This document shows positions 35,877 through 45,467 of a stretch of DNA of 64,000 nucleotides, piece by piece. The DNA comes from Bacteroidales bacterium. GTDB lineage: Bacteria > Bacteroidota > Bacteroidia > Bacteroidales > UBA932. The notes under the pieces are model-generated. The model saw only the letters and a list, made by a program, of their open reading frames with translations, was not told the origin of the DNA and searched no databases. Both the position numbers and the translations under genes were made by a program. How positions within the stretch are numbered: position 1 is the stretch's first letter; every line of letters starts with the position of its first letter. The stretch spans positions 1 through 64,000 of the forward strand of contig JAQYTJ010000021.1 of the NCBI GenBank assembly GCA_028724885.1, written 5' to 3'.

Positions 35877-38678
35877 ATGGCAACAGACGAGTGGGACGAC
35901 ATGCAGCAGCAAGAGGATGATGAATTGAACGAGGAACCGCTAGATGATTCTGCCGGAACGTCTGGCAAATACGACAAGCTTCTAGGCTCGGACAGCAAGA
36001 AATATAAGTTATCGGGAATGTTCAAGGATTGGTTCTTGGACTATTCTTCTTATGTAATCTTGCAAAGGGCCGTTCCTCATATAGTGGACGGACTGAAGCC
36101 GGTTCAGAGAAGGGTGCTGCATGCAATGTACAAGATGGAAGATGGTAACTACACGAAGGTGGCGAACATCGTCGGCCAGGCCATGCAGTACCACCCTCAT
36201 GGGGATGCCTCTATCCTCGGCGCACTGGTGCAGCTTGGACAGAAAGGTTTATTGATAGACTGCCAAGGAAACTGGGGTAATATATTGACAGGCGACTCAA
36301 ACGCGGCTCCTCGTTACATAGAAGCTCGTCTCAGCAAATTCGCGAAGGAAGTGGTCTTTGATCCGAAAATCACCAACTGGATGACCTCCTACGATGGCCG
36401 TAATCAGGAACCAACCGAACTTCCGGTTCGATTTCCTCTTCTCCTAGCTCAAGGCACTGAAGGAATTGCCGTCGGCATGGCATCAAAGATTCTGCCTCAC
36501 AATTTCAACGAGCTTCTAGATGCCTCTATAGACATTCTCCAAGGCAAGGATTTCACAATTTATCCAGACTTCCCTACAGGAGGCTACGCCGATTGCAGCA
36601 ATTACAAGGACGGAGCCAGAGGCGGAAACGTGAAAGTCCGTGCCAAAATCGAGAAAATCGACAAGAACACTGTCGCCATAACGGAAATTCCTTATGGTAA
36701 GACCTCTGAGATAATTAAAGACTCCATCCTGAAGGCAAAGGACAAGGGAAAAATCAAGATCAAGAAAATCGAAGACATGACCACCGATAAGGTGGAAATC
36801 ATAGCCCACCTCCCGAACGACGTGTCTCCGGACAAGACCATAGATGCTCTTTACGCATTCACCGACTGCGAGTGCAACATCGCCCCTAACGCCTGCGTCA
36901 TCGTAGATAACAAGCCGCAGTTCCTTTCGGTCAAGGACATATTAATCTACGACACAAACCACACTAGAGACCTTCTGAAAAGGCAGCTGGAAATCCGGCT
37001 GGGCGAACTTGAAGACGAATGGCACTACGACTCTTTAGAGAGGATCTTTTTCGAGAATCGAGTCTATAAAATCCTTGAGCAGGATCAGAAATCGTGGGAA
37101 GAACAGCTGCAGGACGTATTCGAGCAGATGAAGACCTATCAAGACCTTCTCCGACGCGAGATTGTCATGGACGACATCTTTAAGCTGGTAGAGAAACCCG
37201 TACGCAAAATCTCCAAGTTCGACACGAAGGCTATGGACGAGCGCATTGCTACCATCGAAGACGAGATGGCGAAGGTGAGTGACAACATCGAGCATATCAC
37301 TGAATACACCATAGACTGGTTCAGGATGCTGAAAGAGAAGTATGGCAAACCTTTCAAGAGGCAAACCGAAATAACAGCATTCGAGAGCATCGCCGTAACG
37401 AAAGTCGTCAGCAACAATGCCAAGCTTTACGCCAACTACGAAGAGGGCTTCGTGGGCATAGGCATGAAGAAGGATGACAACGGAGTATATGTTTGCGATT
37501 GTTCGGATCTTTCGGAAATCATCGCCATCGGAATGGATGGCAAATACCGCATCACGAAAGTTACAGACAAGGCATTTTTCGAGAAAGACCTATTGTACGT
37601 GGGTGTGTTCAATAGAGGCGACACCAGAACCATTTATAACGTGATTTACCGCTCAGGCAAAAGTTCCATCTCATATGCCAAGAGATTCGCAATAACGTCT
37701 GTCACGAGGGATAAGGAATATGACATCACGACCGGTGAGGAAGGTTCTAAGATCCTCTGGTTCACAGCCAACCACAATGGGGAGGCAGAGACTGTAAGAA
37801 TATATCTCCGTCCGAGGCCGAAGCTGAAGAAGACTCAGCTTGAATATGATTTCTCTGCCTTGTCCATCAAGGGAAAGGGAGCTAGGGGCAATCTTGTCAC
37901 TAAGAATCCTATCGCCAAGATTCAGCTTAAGGCCAAAGGAGTTTCTACAATTGGTGGCAAAGAGATATGGTACGATGCTGACATTCAGAAGCTTAATGAC
38001 GAAGGCCGCGGCATTAGCCTAGGTGAGTTCGGCCCGGAAGACAAGGTTCTGGCAATATTCAAGGACGGCACGTTCTACACGACATCATTCGACGTGTCGA
38101 ACCGTTACCAGGGCAATGTGCTGAAAATCGAGAAATTCGACCCCGACAAGACTTACACGGCACTCTATTACGATGCCAAGGCTAAGGCATATTACGTGAA
38201 GAGGTTCAGCTTCATCGAAAGCGACAACACTCCGGTGCTATTCATCGCAGAGGGGCAAAAGTCTCGTTTGGTAGATTTATCCGACGACAAGCATCCTCAG
38301 TTCCAGATTACATTCGGCGGCAAGCAGGAGCATAAGGATCCAGAGAGTGTCGATGCCGAGGAGTTCATTGGCAAGAAGGGCTATCAAGCCAAGGGCAAGA
38401 AGTGCAGCTCGTTCGATATCAAGAAAGTCGTGTTTATCGAGCCTCTGCAAAAGCCAGAAGACGACATTCCTGAAGAGGCTGATGACGAAGAGGGTAATGA
38501 TCCTGCCATTGTCCCAGAGAACGCTCAGAACAACAGGCAAGAAAGCGCCAAAAGCAGCGAACCAATTGACATAATGCTGCCGGAGAATGAGAAAGGCAAG
38601 TCATCGGACGTTAATAAACAGCCCGACATCAAGAACATTCCAGACGAAGGCGACATAGAAGAGCCTACGTTATTCTAA
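35877..38678 (+). CDS. parC: DNA topoisomerase IV subunit A (GyrA/ParC family)
   Basis: Breakage-reunion subunit of a type IIA topoisomerase. An acidic N-terminal extension (about 1-45) precedes the winged-helix domain with the quinolone region YHPHGDASILGALVQL (about 100-115) and the catalytic tyrosine in APRYIEARLSKFA (about 144-156). A coiled coil lies at about 400-470. The C-terminal part holds beta-pinwheel blades (for example GKGARGNLVTKN) and an acidic disordered tail (about 870-933). 933 residues. The absence of the GyrA box and the neighbourhood favour ParC over GyrA in this phylum. AroK follows after five bases. Confidence 0.9.
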   Translation: MATDEWDDMQQQEDDELNEEPLDDSAGTSGKYDKLLGSDSKKYKLSGMFKDWFLDYSSYVILQRAVPHIVDGLKPVQRRVLHAMYKMEDGNYTKVANIVGQAMQYHPHGDASILGALVQLGQKGLLIDCQGNWGNILTGDSNAAPRYIEARLSKFAKEVVFDPKITNWMTSYDGRNQEPTELPVRFPLLLAQGTEGIAVGMASKILPHNFNELLDASIDILQGKDFTIYPDFPTGGYADCSNYKDGARGGNVKVRAKIEKIDKNTVAITEIPYGKTSEIIKDSILKAKDKGKIKIKKIEDMTTDKVEIIAHLPNDVSPDKTIDALYAFTDCECNIAPNACVIVDNKPQFLSVKDILIYDTNHTRDLLKRQLEIRLGELEDEWHYDSLERIFFENRVYKILEQDQKSWEEQLQDVFEQMKTYQDLLRREIVMDDIFKLVEKPVRKISKFDTKAMDERIATIEDEMAKVSDNIEHITEYTIDWFRMLKEKYGKPFKRQTEITAFESIAVTKVVSNNAKLYANYEEGFVGIGMKKDDNGVYVCDCSDLSEIIAIGMDGKYRITKVTDKAFFEKDLLYVGVFNRGDTRTIYNVIYRSGKSSISYAKRFAITSVTRDKEYDITTGEEGSKILWFTANHNGEAETVRIYLRPRPKLKKTQLEYDFSALSIKGKGARGNLVTKNPIAKIQLKAKGVSTIGGKEIWYDADIQKLNDEGRGISLGEFGPEDKVLAIFKDGTFYTTSFDVSNRYQGNVLKIEKFDPDKTYTALYYDAKAKAYYVKRFSFIESDNTPVLFIAEGQKSRLVDLSDDKHPQFQITFGGKQEHKDPESVDAEEFIGKKGYQAKGKKCSSFDIKKVVFIEPLQKPEDDIPEEADDEEGNDPAIVPENAQNNRQESAKSSEPIDIMLPENEKGKSSDVNKQPDIKNIPDEGDIEEPTLF

Positions 38679-38683
38679 TTCTG

Positions 38684-39262
38684 ATGAATACGAGGAAGGA
38701 CATTGCCCTTACAGGCTTCATGGGGTGCGGCAAGACGAGCGTCGGCAAGGCTCTCGCAGAGTTGCTCCCTGAATATATCCTTATCGACTTGGACGAATAC
38801 ATAGAGTCCATGACAGGGAAACGCATCCCAGACATATTTAAAGAAGAAGGCGAGTCTGTTTTCAGGGATCTGGAAGCTCACGCCCTCGCCAAGATATTCA
38901 TAGGCGAGAAATCGAGGGAAGCGACAGGCGAAGGGCGGAGAAAGATTATCTCCCTTGGCGGAGGCGCCATAACCACGGAGCCTTGCCGCAAGCTATTAAA
39001 GGAATATGCAATCTGCTTTTACCTGAAAGCCAGCAGCAACACCCTCGTGCGCAACCTTCTGAACGACCCAGCAGACAGGCCTATCCTCAATCCAGATGGG
39101 CACCGGATGACCGAGAACAGTCTAATGGAAAGGGTTGGGCAGCTCATGACCGCCCGCGCCCCACTCTACGAATCCGCCGCCGATCACATCATCCCCACCG
39201 ACGGCCTCGCCCCAAACCAAGCAGCCACCCAAATCCTCGCAACTCTACGGCTGGACACATGA
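38684..39262 (+). CDS. aroK: Shikimate kinase
   Basis: Phosphorylates shikimate at O3 in chorismate synthesis. Walker A GFMGCGKTS (about 11-19), DLDEYIE (shikimate/Mg binding, about 36-42), the arginine in FRDLEAHAL, GGGAI (about 88-92) and the lid ADRPIL (about 130-135). 192 residues. The 3' end is unusually rich in proline and alanine codons but the frame is intact. Another pathway gene, aroE, is 4.4 kb downstream. Confidence 0.93.
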   Translation: MNTRKDIALTGFMGCGKTSVGKALAELLPEYILIDLDEYIESMTGKRIPDIFKEEGESVFRDLEAHALAKIFIGEKSREATGEGRRKIISLGGGAITTEPCRKLLKEYAICFYLKASSNTLVRNLLNDPADRPILNPDGHRMTENSLMERVGQLMTARAPLYESAADHIIPTDGLAPNQAATQILATLRLDT

Positions 39263-39303
39263 TTTTGGACTTGATTCGTTGGAGCACCGAAGGACATCCT
39301 AGT

Positions 39304-41037
39304 CTAGATGAATTCCTCGCGTTCTTTTATGTCGCGGATGCGTAGCTGTAGGGTGGAATTGCCGCGATAGAAGTTCTCGACTATCGAGTAGCAGACATCG
39401 AAAGGATTGCCGCCTTTGATATATTCATAGTAATCACCCATGTTGAATGCAATGGCAGGAATCTGGTGGAACGGCTGTTTCTCGTCTATCAGATCCAGCT
39501 TTACGTGCACTCCGCCGGCACCCACCTTGCGTCCGTTGCCAGCGTCCGAGACATTTTCCGTCAGGAACACCGGGTTATTGTTCCCTGGGCCGAAAGGCTG
39601 GAACTGCTTCAGCACGCGGAAGAATTTCGGAGTTATCTGGCTGAACTCCAGCTTAGAGTCTATGTCGATGACTGGGGTGAGCATCTCCTTAGTAATTTTC
39701 TCGCCCACGTGAGCGTCTATCCTCTCCACGAACGTCTTTAGATTCGATTCTTTCATGGTCAGGCCGGCAGCATAGACATGCCCCCCGAAGTTCTCCAGCA
39801 AGTCGGAGCAGCTTTCGATGGACTCATATAAATCAAAACCTGCCACGCTGCGAGCAGATCCGGTCACGAAATTGTTCGATTTCGTGAGCACGATCGTTGG
39901 CTTGTAGAAAGCCTCTACGAGACGCGAGGCGACTATCCCGACCACGCCTTTGTTCCAGTTCGGATTGTAGACGATGGTGACGTTGCGAGTAGTCAGGGCA
40001 GTGCCTTCCTGCACCATATTCAGAGCCTCCTGGGTGATCTCCCTGTCTATGCTCTTGCGCTCATTATTGTTGTCGTTGATCTTCTGGGCTATCTCGTTGG
40101 CTGTCCTGTCATCGGAAGCCGTCAGCAATTCCACCGCGAGCCGGCCCGTCTCCATACGCCCTGCAGCATTGATCCTCGGCCCTATTTTAAAGACTATGTC
40201 GTCGATGGTGATATGCGAAGGCTCAAGCTTAGAAATGGCAGCCATCGCCTGCAACCCCTTGCGAGGGTTCTCATTTAGCTGCTTCAGCCCGAAATGCGCC
40301 AGCACCCTGTTCTCCCCCACCATAGTCACGAGATCTGAGGAAATGCTCACCACAAGGAGGTCAAGCAAGGGGATGAGCGTCTCGAAAGGAATCCCGTATT
40401 GCTGGGAATATGCCTGAACGAGCTTGAATCCTACCCCACAGCCACTCAAATCATCGAAAGGATAATGGTCATCGGTTCTTTTAGGGTCCAGCACGGCCAC
40501 TGCCGGAGGAAGCACTTCTTCCGGAAGATGGTGGTCGCATATTATCATGTCTATCCCCTTGGCGGAAGCGTATTCAACCTTCTCATTCGCCTTTATGCCA
40601 CAGTCCAGGGTTATTATAAGCCCGAAACCGTTGTCTCTGGCCCAGTCTATGCCCTTGAATGAGACCCCGTAGCCCTCGTCATAGCGGTCGGGAATATAGA
40701 AGTCTACGTTTTGCGAATATCTCTTGAAGAATGAGTACACCAAGGCAACGGCGGTGGTGCCGTCGACATCATAATCTCCGTAGACTAGGATTTTTTCTTC
40801 GGAAGTTATGGCCCGTCTCAGCCTTTCCACAGCCTTGTCCATATCCTTCATCAGGAATGGGTCATGCAGGTCGCCCAGGCTAGGACGAAAGAAATGCCGA
40901 GCATCTTCGAAGGTCTCAACGCCTCTCTTAATCAGCATGTCGGCAAGGACACTATCTATGCCTAATTCCGTTGACAGCCTTTCGACTTTCTCCGGATCGG
41001 CCGGTTCCTTGATAATCCATTTACGCTCTTTTGCCAT
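39304..41037 (-). CDS. recJ: Single-stranded-DNA exonuclease RecJ
   Basis: 5'-3' exonuclease in recombination and mismatch repair, DHH superfamily. Motif I YGDYDVDGTTAV (about 85-96), motif II in TLDCGIK, motif III CDHHLPEEVLPPA (about 166-178) and the DHHA1 domain GSARSVAGFDLYESI (about 390-405) with GGHVYAAG (about 417-424), then the OB-like C-terminal domain. 577 residues is complete. It is divergent from lysS. A -7 promoter match ends six bases before the start codon, suggesting a very short or absent leader. Confidence 0.94.
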   Translation of the reverse strand: MAKERKWIIKEPADPEKVERLSTELGIDSVLADMLIKRGVETFEDARHFFRPSLGDLHDPFLMKDMDKAVERLRRAITSEEKILVYGDYDVDGTTAVALVYSFFKRYSQNVDFYIPDRYDEGYGVSFKGIDWARDNGFGLIITLDCGIKANEKVEYASAKGIDMIICDHHLPEEVLPPAVAVLDPKRTDDHYPFDDLSGCGVGFKLVQAYSQQYGIPFETLIPLLDLLVVSISSDLVTMVGENRVLAHFGLKQLNENPRKGLQAMAAISKLEPSHITIDDIVFKIGPRINAAGRMETGRLAVELLTASDDRTANEIAQKINDNNNERKSIDREITQEALNMVQEGTALTTRNVTIVYNPNWNKGVVGIVASRLVEAFYKPTIVLTKSNNFVTGSARSVAGFDLYESIESCSDLLENFGGHVYAAGLTMKESNLKTFVERIDAHVGEKITKEMLTPVIDIDSKLEFSQITPKFFRVLKQFQPFGPGNNNPVFLTENVSDAGNGRKVGAGGVHVKLDLIDEKQPFHQIPAIAFNMGDYYEYIKGGNPFDVCYSIVENFYRGNSTLQLRIRDIKEREEFI

Positions 41038-41042
41038 ATTTA

Positions 41043-41050
41043 CAAATATA
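41043..41050 (-). promoter_or_regulatory. -7 element of recJ, almost touching the start codon
   Basis: TATATTTG on the minus strand fits TAnnTTTG; only five bases separate it from the recJ ATG at 41037, so transcription would start at or near the start codon. Confidence 0.45.
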
Positions 41051-41083
41051 ATTATTTAATTTCAGAATGTAAATTAAAAGTGC

Positions 41084-41091
41084 TAATTTTG
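41084..41091 (+). promoter_or_regulatory. -7 element of lysS
   Basis: TAATTTTG fits TAnnTTTG, 52 bases before the lysS start. Confidence 0.5.
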
Positions 41092-41100
41092 AAAGTTCTG

Positions 41101-41115
41101 GCCTGCCAGGCAGGC
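41101..41115 (+). repeat. GCCTGCC/GGCAGGC inverted repeat in the lysS leader
   Basis: A 7-bp perfect inverted repeat with a one-base centre, located between the -7 element and the start codon. It may be an operator or simply a short palindrome; a one-base loop does not favour an RNA hairpin of the full length. Confidence 0.5.
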
Positions 41116-41143
41116 AATTATGTTGATTATTATTTAAAAGAAT

Positions 41144-42676
41144 ATGACGAATACAGAACTCAGCGAGCAAGAGATGATCAGGAGAGAATCTCTCGCAAAA
41201 TTAAGAGAATCAGGCATCAACCCCTATCCGGCAGCTCTCTATCCAGTCAATGCGACGGCACAGAGCATAGCAAAGGAATATGATGCCGAGAAAGGAACGT
41301 GCCAGGACGTTTGCCTGGCGGGCAGGATCATGTCGCGCAGGATAATGGGTGCGGCATCGTTCGGGGAAATCCAAGACTCAACCGGGAGGATTCAGATTTA
41401 TGTCAAAAGGGACGAGATCTGCCCAGGCGAAGACAAGACGATGTACAACACCGTATGGAAAAAACTACTTGACATAGGCGACATAATCGGCGTGAAGGGA
41501 TTCGCTTTCTTCACGCAAACAGGCCAGCTGAGCATTCACGTCAAAGAATTGACTCTGCTTAGCAAGTCTTTGCGCGTGCTGCCTGTCGTGAAGGAAGTAG
41601 ACGGAGTGGTACATGATGCTTTCACCGACCCTGAGATGCGCTATCGCCAGAGATACGTAGACCTAATAGTGAACCCACAGGTACGCGATGTGTTTGTGCA
41701 GAGAGCCAAGATAATCAACACCATGCGTGAATATTTCAACGAGGCTGGCTGCCTGGAGGTCGAGACCCCGATCCTGCAGCCTATTCCTGGAGGCGCCACC
41801 GCCCGCCCATTCATCACGCACCATAATGCATTGGACATAGACCTGTACATGAGAATCGCCAACGAACTTTACCTTAAGAGGCTGATCGTAGGCGGCTACG
41901 ATGGCGTCTACGAGTTTGCGAAGGACTTCCGCAACGAGGGCATGGACAAAACGCACAATCCAGAGTTCACTTGCATGGAGATTTACGTGGCCTACAAGGA
42001 CTACATCTGGATGATGGAATTCGTGGAGAAGATGCTGGAAAAAATAGCAGTGAGGCTTCATGGTACTTCCGTCGTGAAAATCGGGGACAAGGAAATAGAT
42101 TTCAAAGCCGGGTACAAGAGGCTGCCGTATTTGGATGCTATAAAGGAATATGCCGGTGTAGACGTAAAGGGTATGAATGAGGACGAGCTGCGCGAAACTT
42201 GCAAGAAACTGAAAGTGGAGACCGATCCTACTATGGGCGAAGGCAAGCTGATCGATGCAATCTTCGGCGCATATGTCGAGGAGCATCTCACTGAGCCTAC
42301 TTTCGTGATAGACTACCCTGTCTCTTTGTCGCCTCTGACGAAGCGCCACCGCAACGACCCTACGCTCACCGAGCGGTTCGAATTGTTCGTTTGCGGAAAG
42401 GAACTTGCCAACGCCTACTCCGAGCTGAACGACCCTATCGACCAGCTGGACAGATTCAAGGAGCAGGCTGCCCTAAAGAGCCATGGTGACGACGAGGCCA
42501 TGTTCATTGACTACGATTTCGTGCGAGCCCTGGAATATGGCATGCCGCCTACGTCTGGTCTCGGAATGGGAATAGATCGCCTGACGATGTTCATGACCGG
42601 ACAGAAGACTATCCAAGACGTGCTCTTCTTCCCACAGATGCGACCGGAAAAGGCCGCCACCAATAAAGAGGAATAA
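41144..42676 (+). CDS. lysS: Lysyl-tRNA synthetase, class II
   Basis: Charges tRNA-Lys. N-terminal OB-fold anticodon-binding domain (about 50-150, [23 protein letters not shown]), class II motif 1 around [16 protein letters not shown] (about 195-210), motif 2 [14 protein letters not shown] (about 267-280) and motif 3 [12 protein letters not shown] (about 471-482). 510 residues is complete. A hairpin (42,677-42,696) lies directly behind the stop codon. The next gene follows after 48 bases. Confidence 0.96.
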   Translation: MTNTELSEQEMIRRESLAKLRESGINPYPAALYPVNATAQSIAKEYDAEKGTCQDVCLAGRIMSRRIMGAASFGEIQDSTGRIQIYVKRDEICPGEDKTMYNTVWKKLLDIGDIIGVKGFAFFTQTGQLSIHVKELTLLSKSLRVLPVVKEVDGVVHDAFTDPEMRYRQRYVDLIVNPQVRDVFVQRAKIINTMREYFNEAGCLEVETPILQPIPGGATARPFITHHNALDIDLYMRIANELYLKRLIVGGYDGVYEFAKDFRNEGMDKTHNPEFTCMEIYVAYKDYIWMMEFVEKMLEKIAVRLHGTSVVKIGDKEIDFKAGYKRLPYLDAIKEYAGVDVKGMNEDELRETCKKLKVETDPTMGEGKLIDAIFGAYVEEHLTEPTFVIDYPVSLSPLTKRHRNDPTLTERFELFVCGKELANAYSELNDPIDQLDRFKEQAALKSHGDDEAMFIDYDFVRALEYGMPPTSGLGMGIDRLTMFMTGQKTIQDVLFFPQMRPEKAATNKEE

Positions 42677-42712
42677 ATCCTGACTTCCGTCAGGATGACA
42701 AAGTGGAAGTCT
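42677..42712 (+). repeat. Hairpin related to the CCTGA/TCAGG repeat family
   Basis: ATCCTGAC (42677-42684) and GTCAGGAT (42689-42696) form an 8-bp stem with a TTCC loop, followed by GATGACAAAGTGGAA, which resembles the tail of the two larger repeats at 44.8 and 45.5 kb. It begins right after the lysS stop and may end its transcript, although no T run follows. Confidence 0.6.
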
Positions 42713-42724
42713 CTACAAAGCGAC

Positions 42725-43549
42725 ATGCGAATTGAGAATATAACATCGGCTCACAACCAGAAGATTAAGGGTCTGCTGGCGCTTCAGGAGAAATCCAAGC
42801 TGAGGTGCGAAGAGGGACTCTTTGTGGTCGAAGGGAGCCGCGAAGTCAGCCACTGCCTCGATGCCGGTTTCGTGCCCAGAACGATCTTCATCTGCGGAGA
42901 ATTCATCTCCGAAGATGACCTGAACGAAATAGTCGGGAAGGCAGAGGCACTGAACAAGAACGTAGGAATAGAACAAGTACCTTCGGAAATATATTCAAAG
43001 ATAGCATACAGGGGCAGCACGGAGGGCATAATAGCAGAGGTGGCTTCAAAAGAACGCACCCTGGATTCTCTTAAAATCGGCAAAAAACCGCTAATCATAG
43101 TGCTGGAAAGCGTTGAGAAGCCCGGCAACCTTGGAGCCGTGCTGCGCAGCGCAGACGCAGCCGAGGCAGATGCAGTGATAGTATGCAATCCACTCACCGA
43201 CCTGTACAACCCGAACCTGATCCGCGCAAGCCTAGGTGCCATATTCACGAGGCAATTAGCCGCCGCCACGTCGGAAGAAGCCATTGCCTGGCTCCGAAGT
43301 CATCATATTCAGATACTTACTGCTCAGCTGCAAGACTCTTCCCTCTACTACGACACCGACATGACCGGCCCTACCGCCATCGTGATGGGCACTGAATCCA
43401 CCGGCCTCACAGACATCTGGCGGAAGGCAGCCGACGCCCGCATCCGCATTCCGATGCTCGGTCGCCTTGACTCGCTAAACGTCTCAGTATCAGCCGCTAT
43501 CCTATTATTCGAAGCACTCCGCCAAAGGAAAAGTGAGAAGCTGTTTTGA
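42725..43549 (+). CDS. SPOUT (TrmH/RlmB-type) RNA 2'-O-methyltransferase
   Basis: S-adenosylmethionine-dependent methylation of rRNA or tRNA ribose. N-terminal substrate-binding domain (EEGLFVVEGSREV), then the trefoil-knot SPOUT domain with motif 1 ESVEKPGNLGAVLRSADA, motif 2 IVMGTESTGL and motif 3 IPMLGRLDSLNVSVSAAILLFE. The ATG at 42725 (start MRIENITS) is preferred over 42695, which falls in the preceding hairpin. 274 residues. The last codons and the stop (KLF-stop) lie inside the MITE-like element that begins at 43,536, so the insertion reshaped the C-terminus by a few residues. Confidence 0.9.
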   Translation: MRIENITSAHNQKIKGLLALQEKSKLRCEEGLFVVEGSREVSHCLDAGFVPRTIFICGEFISEDDLNEIVGKAEALNKNVGIEQVPSEIYSKIAYRGSTEGIIAEVASKERTLDSLKIGKKPLIIVLESVEKPGNLGAVLRSADAAEADAVIVCNPLTDLYNPNLIRASLGAIFTRQLAAATSEEAIAWLRSHHIQILTAQLQDSSLYYDTDMTGPTAIVMGTESTGLTDIWRKAADARIRIPMLGRLDSLNVSVSAAILLFEALRQRKSEKLF

Positions 43550-43700
43550 AATGTTTGCCGTAGTTATTTTATAGGGTTTTTTCTAGACAGTTTCAATTTC
43601 TGAAAAGGGAGCATAGCCGTAGCTATGTGACCGATGAAGCAGAAGAAAATAGCCGAAAAGGCACATAAAGAACAAGAGTAAATATTTCAAAACAGCTTCT
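43536..43700 (+). mobile_element. MITE-like element, copy 2 (165 bp)
   Basis: Bounded by AGAAGCTGTTTTGAAAT and its inverse; about 92 percent identical by eye to copy 1 at 17,826-17,989 but in the opposite orientation. Non-coding. The left end supplies the stop codon of the SPOUT methyltransferase gene, and the right end lies nine bases before aroE, so it may also hold or displace the aroE promoter. Confidence 0.85.
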
Positions 43701-43709
43701 TAATAATTA

Positions 43710-44678
43710 ATGAATATGAAAAAGTTCGGTCTCATAGGAAATCCAGTGAAAGGCTCTAAGAGTCCTCTGCTATTCAATGCCGCATATAATGGCATGATGC
43801 AGGAGGACGGGAGCGCATATTCATACGACTTGATAGAGGAAGATGGCTTTGAGAATGCCTGGAAGCATTTTATAAATGAATATTCCGCCATAAACGTCAC
43901 TGCGCCTTTCAAGGAGCCGGCTTTCGCGAAAGTCCTCTCACTTGCTGAAGAAGGGAAGGGACTGGTCTCAGGGCCGGCTGCCAAGATAGGGGCGACAAAT
44001 CTCATCGTGAAGGGACAAGATGGCATCGAGGCTCACAACTCGGATTTTACTGGAATAATCGCTGCCGTCGCAGAAGCATACTATCCTGGCATCATCGAAG
44101 AATTCATGCACGAATTCGGAGATCGTTTCTTTGTAAAGATACATCAGTTTTTCAGGCTGAACCGCGACGAGCATTTCAAGACCATCCCACAGGCCCTCAT
44201 CGTGGGCTGTGGAGGAGCCGGCAGGGCAGCCGCTATTGCTACTGCTGAAATGGGCTTTGAGGCCGTCCTGATGAACCGCAGCACTGAAAAAGCCCAGGCG
44301 ATCATCAATGCGAATCCTGAATATGGATTCATGGCAGTTCCTATTGACGATTTCAAGGAAGCGGTCAAAGAATGCGAACTTATAATCTATACGCTTCCGA
44401 TGGCACTTAGGCAAATCGCCGAGTTTTCGGCTGACGACTTCGTCATGGAAGGCAGCCGTAAGGTTATCCTAGAGGCAAATTACCGCAACCCGTCATTCGA
44501 TGAGGACGCTCAATTCAAGATAGCCTCAGCAGATGGCATATACATCCCCGGCACTCGCTGGCTCCTATACCAGGCCCTCACCGGTTACAGCCTGATGACA
44601 GGACTCAATCCTGACCTTAGCGCCATGCGCTCCGCCATTTCCGGACCCGCACGAAGTTGCGACGCACAGAACGCATAG
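43710..44678 (+). CDS. aroE: Shikimate dehydrogenase
   Basis: NADPH-dependent reduction of 3-dehydroshikimate. Substrate-binding GNPVKGSKSPLLFN (about 9-22), catalytic lysine in NVTAPFKEPA (about 58-67), GATNLIVKG and AHNSDFTGI (about 91-114), nucleotide-binding GCGGAGRAAAIATAEMG (about 168-184) and the C-terminal GTRWLLYQALTGYSLMTG. 322 residues is longer than the usual 250-290 because of an insertion around 120-160 (rich in F, H, E) and an extra C-terminal tail. The start may be the ATG at 43710 or 43716 (ATGAATATG). It begins just after a MITE-like element. Confidence 0.9.
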   Translation: MNMKKFGLIGNPVKGSKSPLLFNAAYNGMMQEDGSAYSYDLIEEDGFENAWKHFINEYSAINVTAPFKEPAFAKVLSLAEEGKGLVSGPAAKIGATNLIVKGQDGIEAHNSDFTGIIAAVAEAYYPGIIEEFMHEFGDRFFVKIHQFFRLNRDEHFKTIPQALIVGCGGAGRAAAIATAEMGFEAVLMNRSTEKAQAIINANPEYGFMAVPIDDFKEAVKECELIIYTLPMALRQIAEFSADDFVMEGSRKVILEANYRNPSFDEDAQFKIASADGIYIPGTRWLLYQALTGYSLMTGLNPDLSAMRSAISGPARSCDAQNA

Positions 44679-44698
44679 GATGCCGCTTCCCCATCGCA

Positions 44699-44770
44699 AC
44701 CCATTCATCCTGAGGGTCCCACCACGTCATCCTGAACGGACCCACAACGTAATCCTGAGAGACCCCCACA
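44699..44770 (+). repeat. Short tandem array in front of palindromic repeat A
   Basis: Three imperfect units of 22-24 bp built around CCTGARNGACCC and CACAACGTAAT. The same core CATCCTGAAC starts the full palindromic repeat, so these may be partial copies of it. Confidence 0.6.
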
Positions 44771-44772
44771 AC

Positions 44773-44845
44773 GTAATCCTAAACTTGATTCAGGATCTAG
44801 TTTCTGCAAGCCTAGATTCCGGGTCAAGCCCGGATGACAAGAGGA
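44773..44845 (+). repeat. Palindromic intergenic repeat, copy A
   Basis: Contains two stem-loops: TCCT-AAACTTGATTC-AGGA and CCGGGTCAAGCCCGG, ending GGATGACAAGAGGAA. It shares the layout and much sequence with copy B at 45,468. Confidence 0.75.
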
Positions 44846-45063
44846 AAATGAACACGATTCCCGTCACCTGCACCCTGGGCGACTCACCCCCCCCAACGAA
44901 CAAGGGAGCGTGCGATTAATGATTGTAACTAGTTGATATATAGACATTCTGCGATAAGCCCCTCACGTTCGGTCATTATCTCAATAGAGCGTGAGATGGC
45001 CCCCCGTAACTTGTTGGCGTTCAATTTCCCCTATTATGATACCTCACGCTCATCAAACTTAGG

Positions 45064-45312
45064 TTGCTTCTTTTGAAGTCCCAGAGGATGGGGATAGGGG
45101 CTGAACTGGAAGTGGTGCTAATTGTGGACTATGACCGTAATTCAAAGTCTTATACGATGGCCTGCCCCATATCCCGATTACGAATAATACTCAAGACATC
45201 ACATAGGGCAAGACCTCCGAAAGCCGTTTCATTGCCCAACTCCGTGTTTGAGGGAGAGCTGGGGATTGAGACCGTACAGAAGGCGTTTTGCAAGCTATTG
45301 AGTATTAAATAA
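45064..45312 (+). CDS. Short frame of unknown nature, doubtful
   Basis: 82 codons starting with ATG at 45064. No signal peptide, membrane helix or family motif is seen, although the frame is uninterrupted and ends close to a run of AT-rich DNA. It lies within a repeat-rich stretch with no neighbours on the same strand for 340 bases. It may be a remnant of a larger gene or a chance frame. Confidence 0.2.
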   Translation: MLLLKSQRMGIGAELEVVLIVDYDRNSKSYTMACPISRLRIILKTSHRARPPKAVSLPNSVFEGELGIETVQKAFCKLLSIK

Positions 45313-45404
45313 TTAATAAGCGATTATAGTACAGTCCCCCTTTTCGTCATGCAGACCACACGCATGCCTTTCGTAGCTTATTGATTGTTTATAGGCATTT
45401 CTAC

Positions 45405-45467
45405 AATGCTCGCACAGTCCCCGTCATCCTGCACGGTACGCCCCAGTCATCGTGAACGACACCCCCA
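45405..45467 (+). repeat. Short tandem array in front of palindromic repeat B
   Basis: Units of about 22 bp beginning CCCC(A)GTCATCSTG, three in a row, the last one running into the full palindromic repeat. Confidence 0.55.

Noticed and set aside
44680..44919. 79-codon frame after aroE
   Set aside because: It consists of the short tandem units and the palindromic repeat; not a plausible protein.
45340..45420. Possible CRISPR-like repeat around GCATTTCTACAATGC
   Set aside because: Only one copy, no regular spacing, no cas gene in the window.
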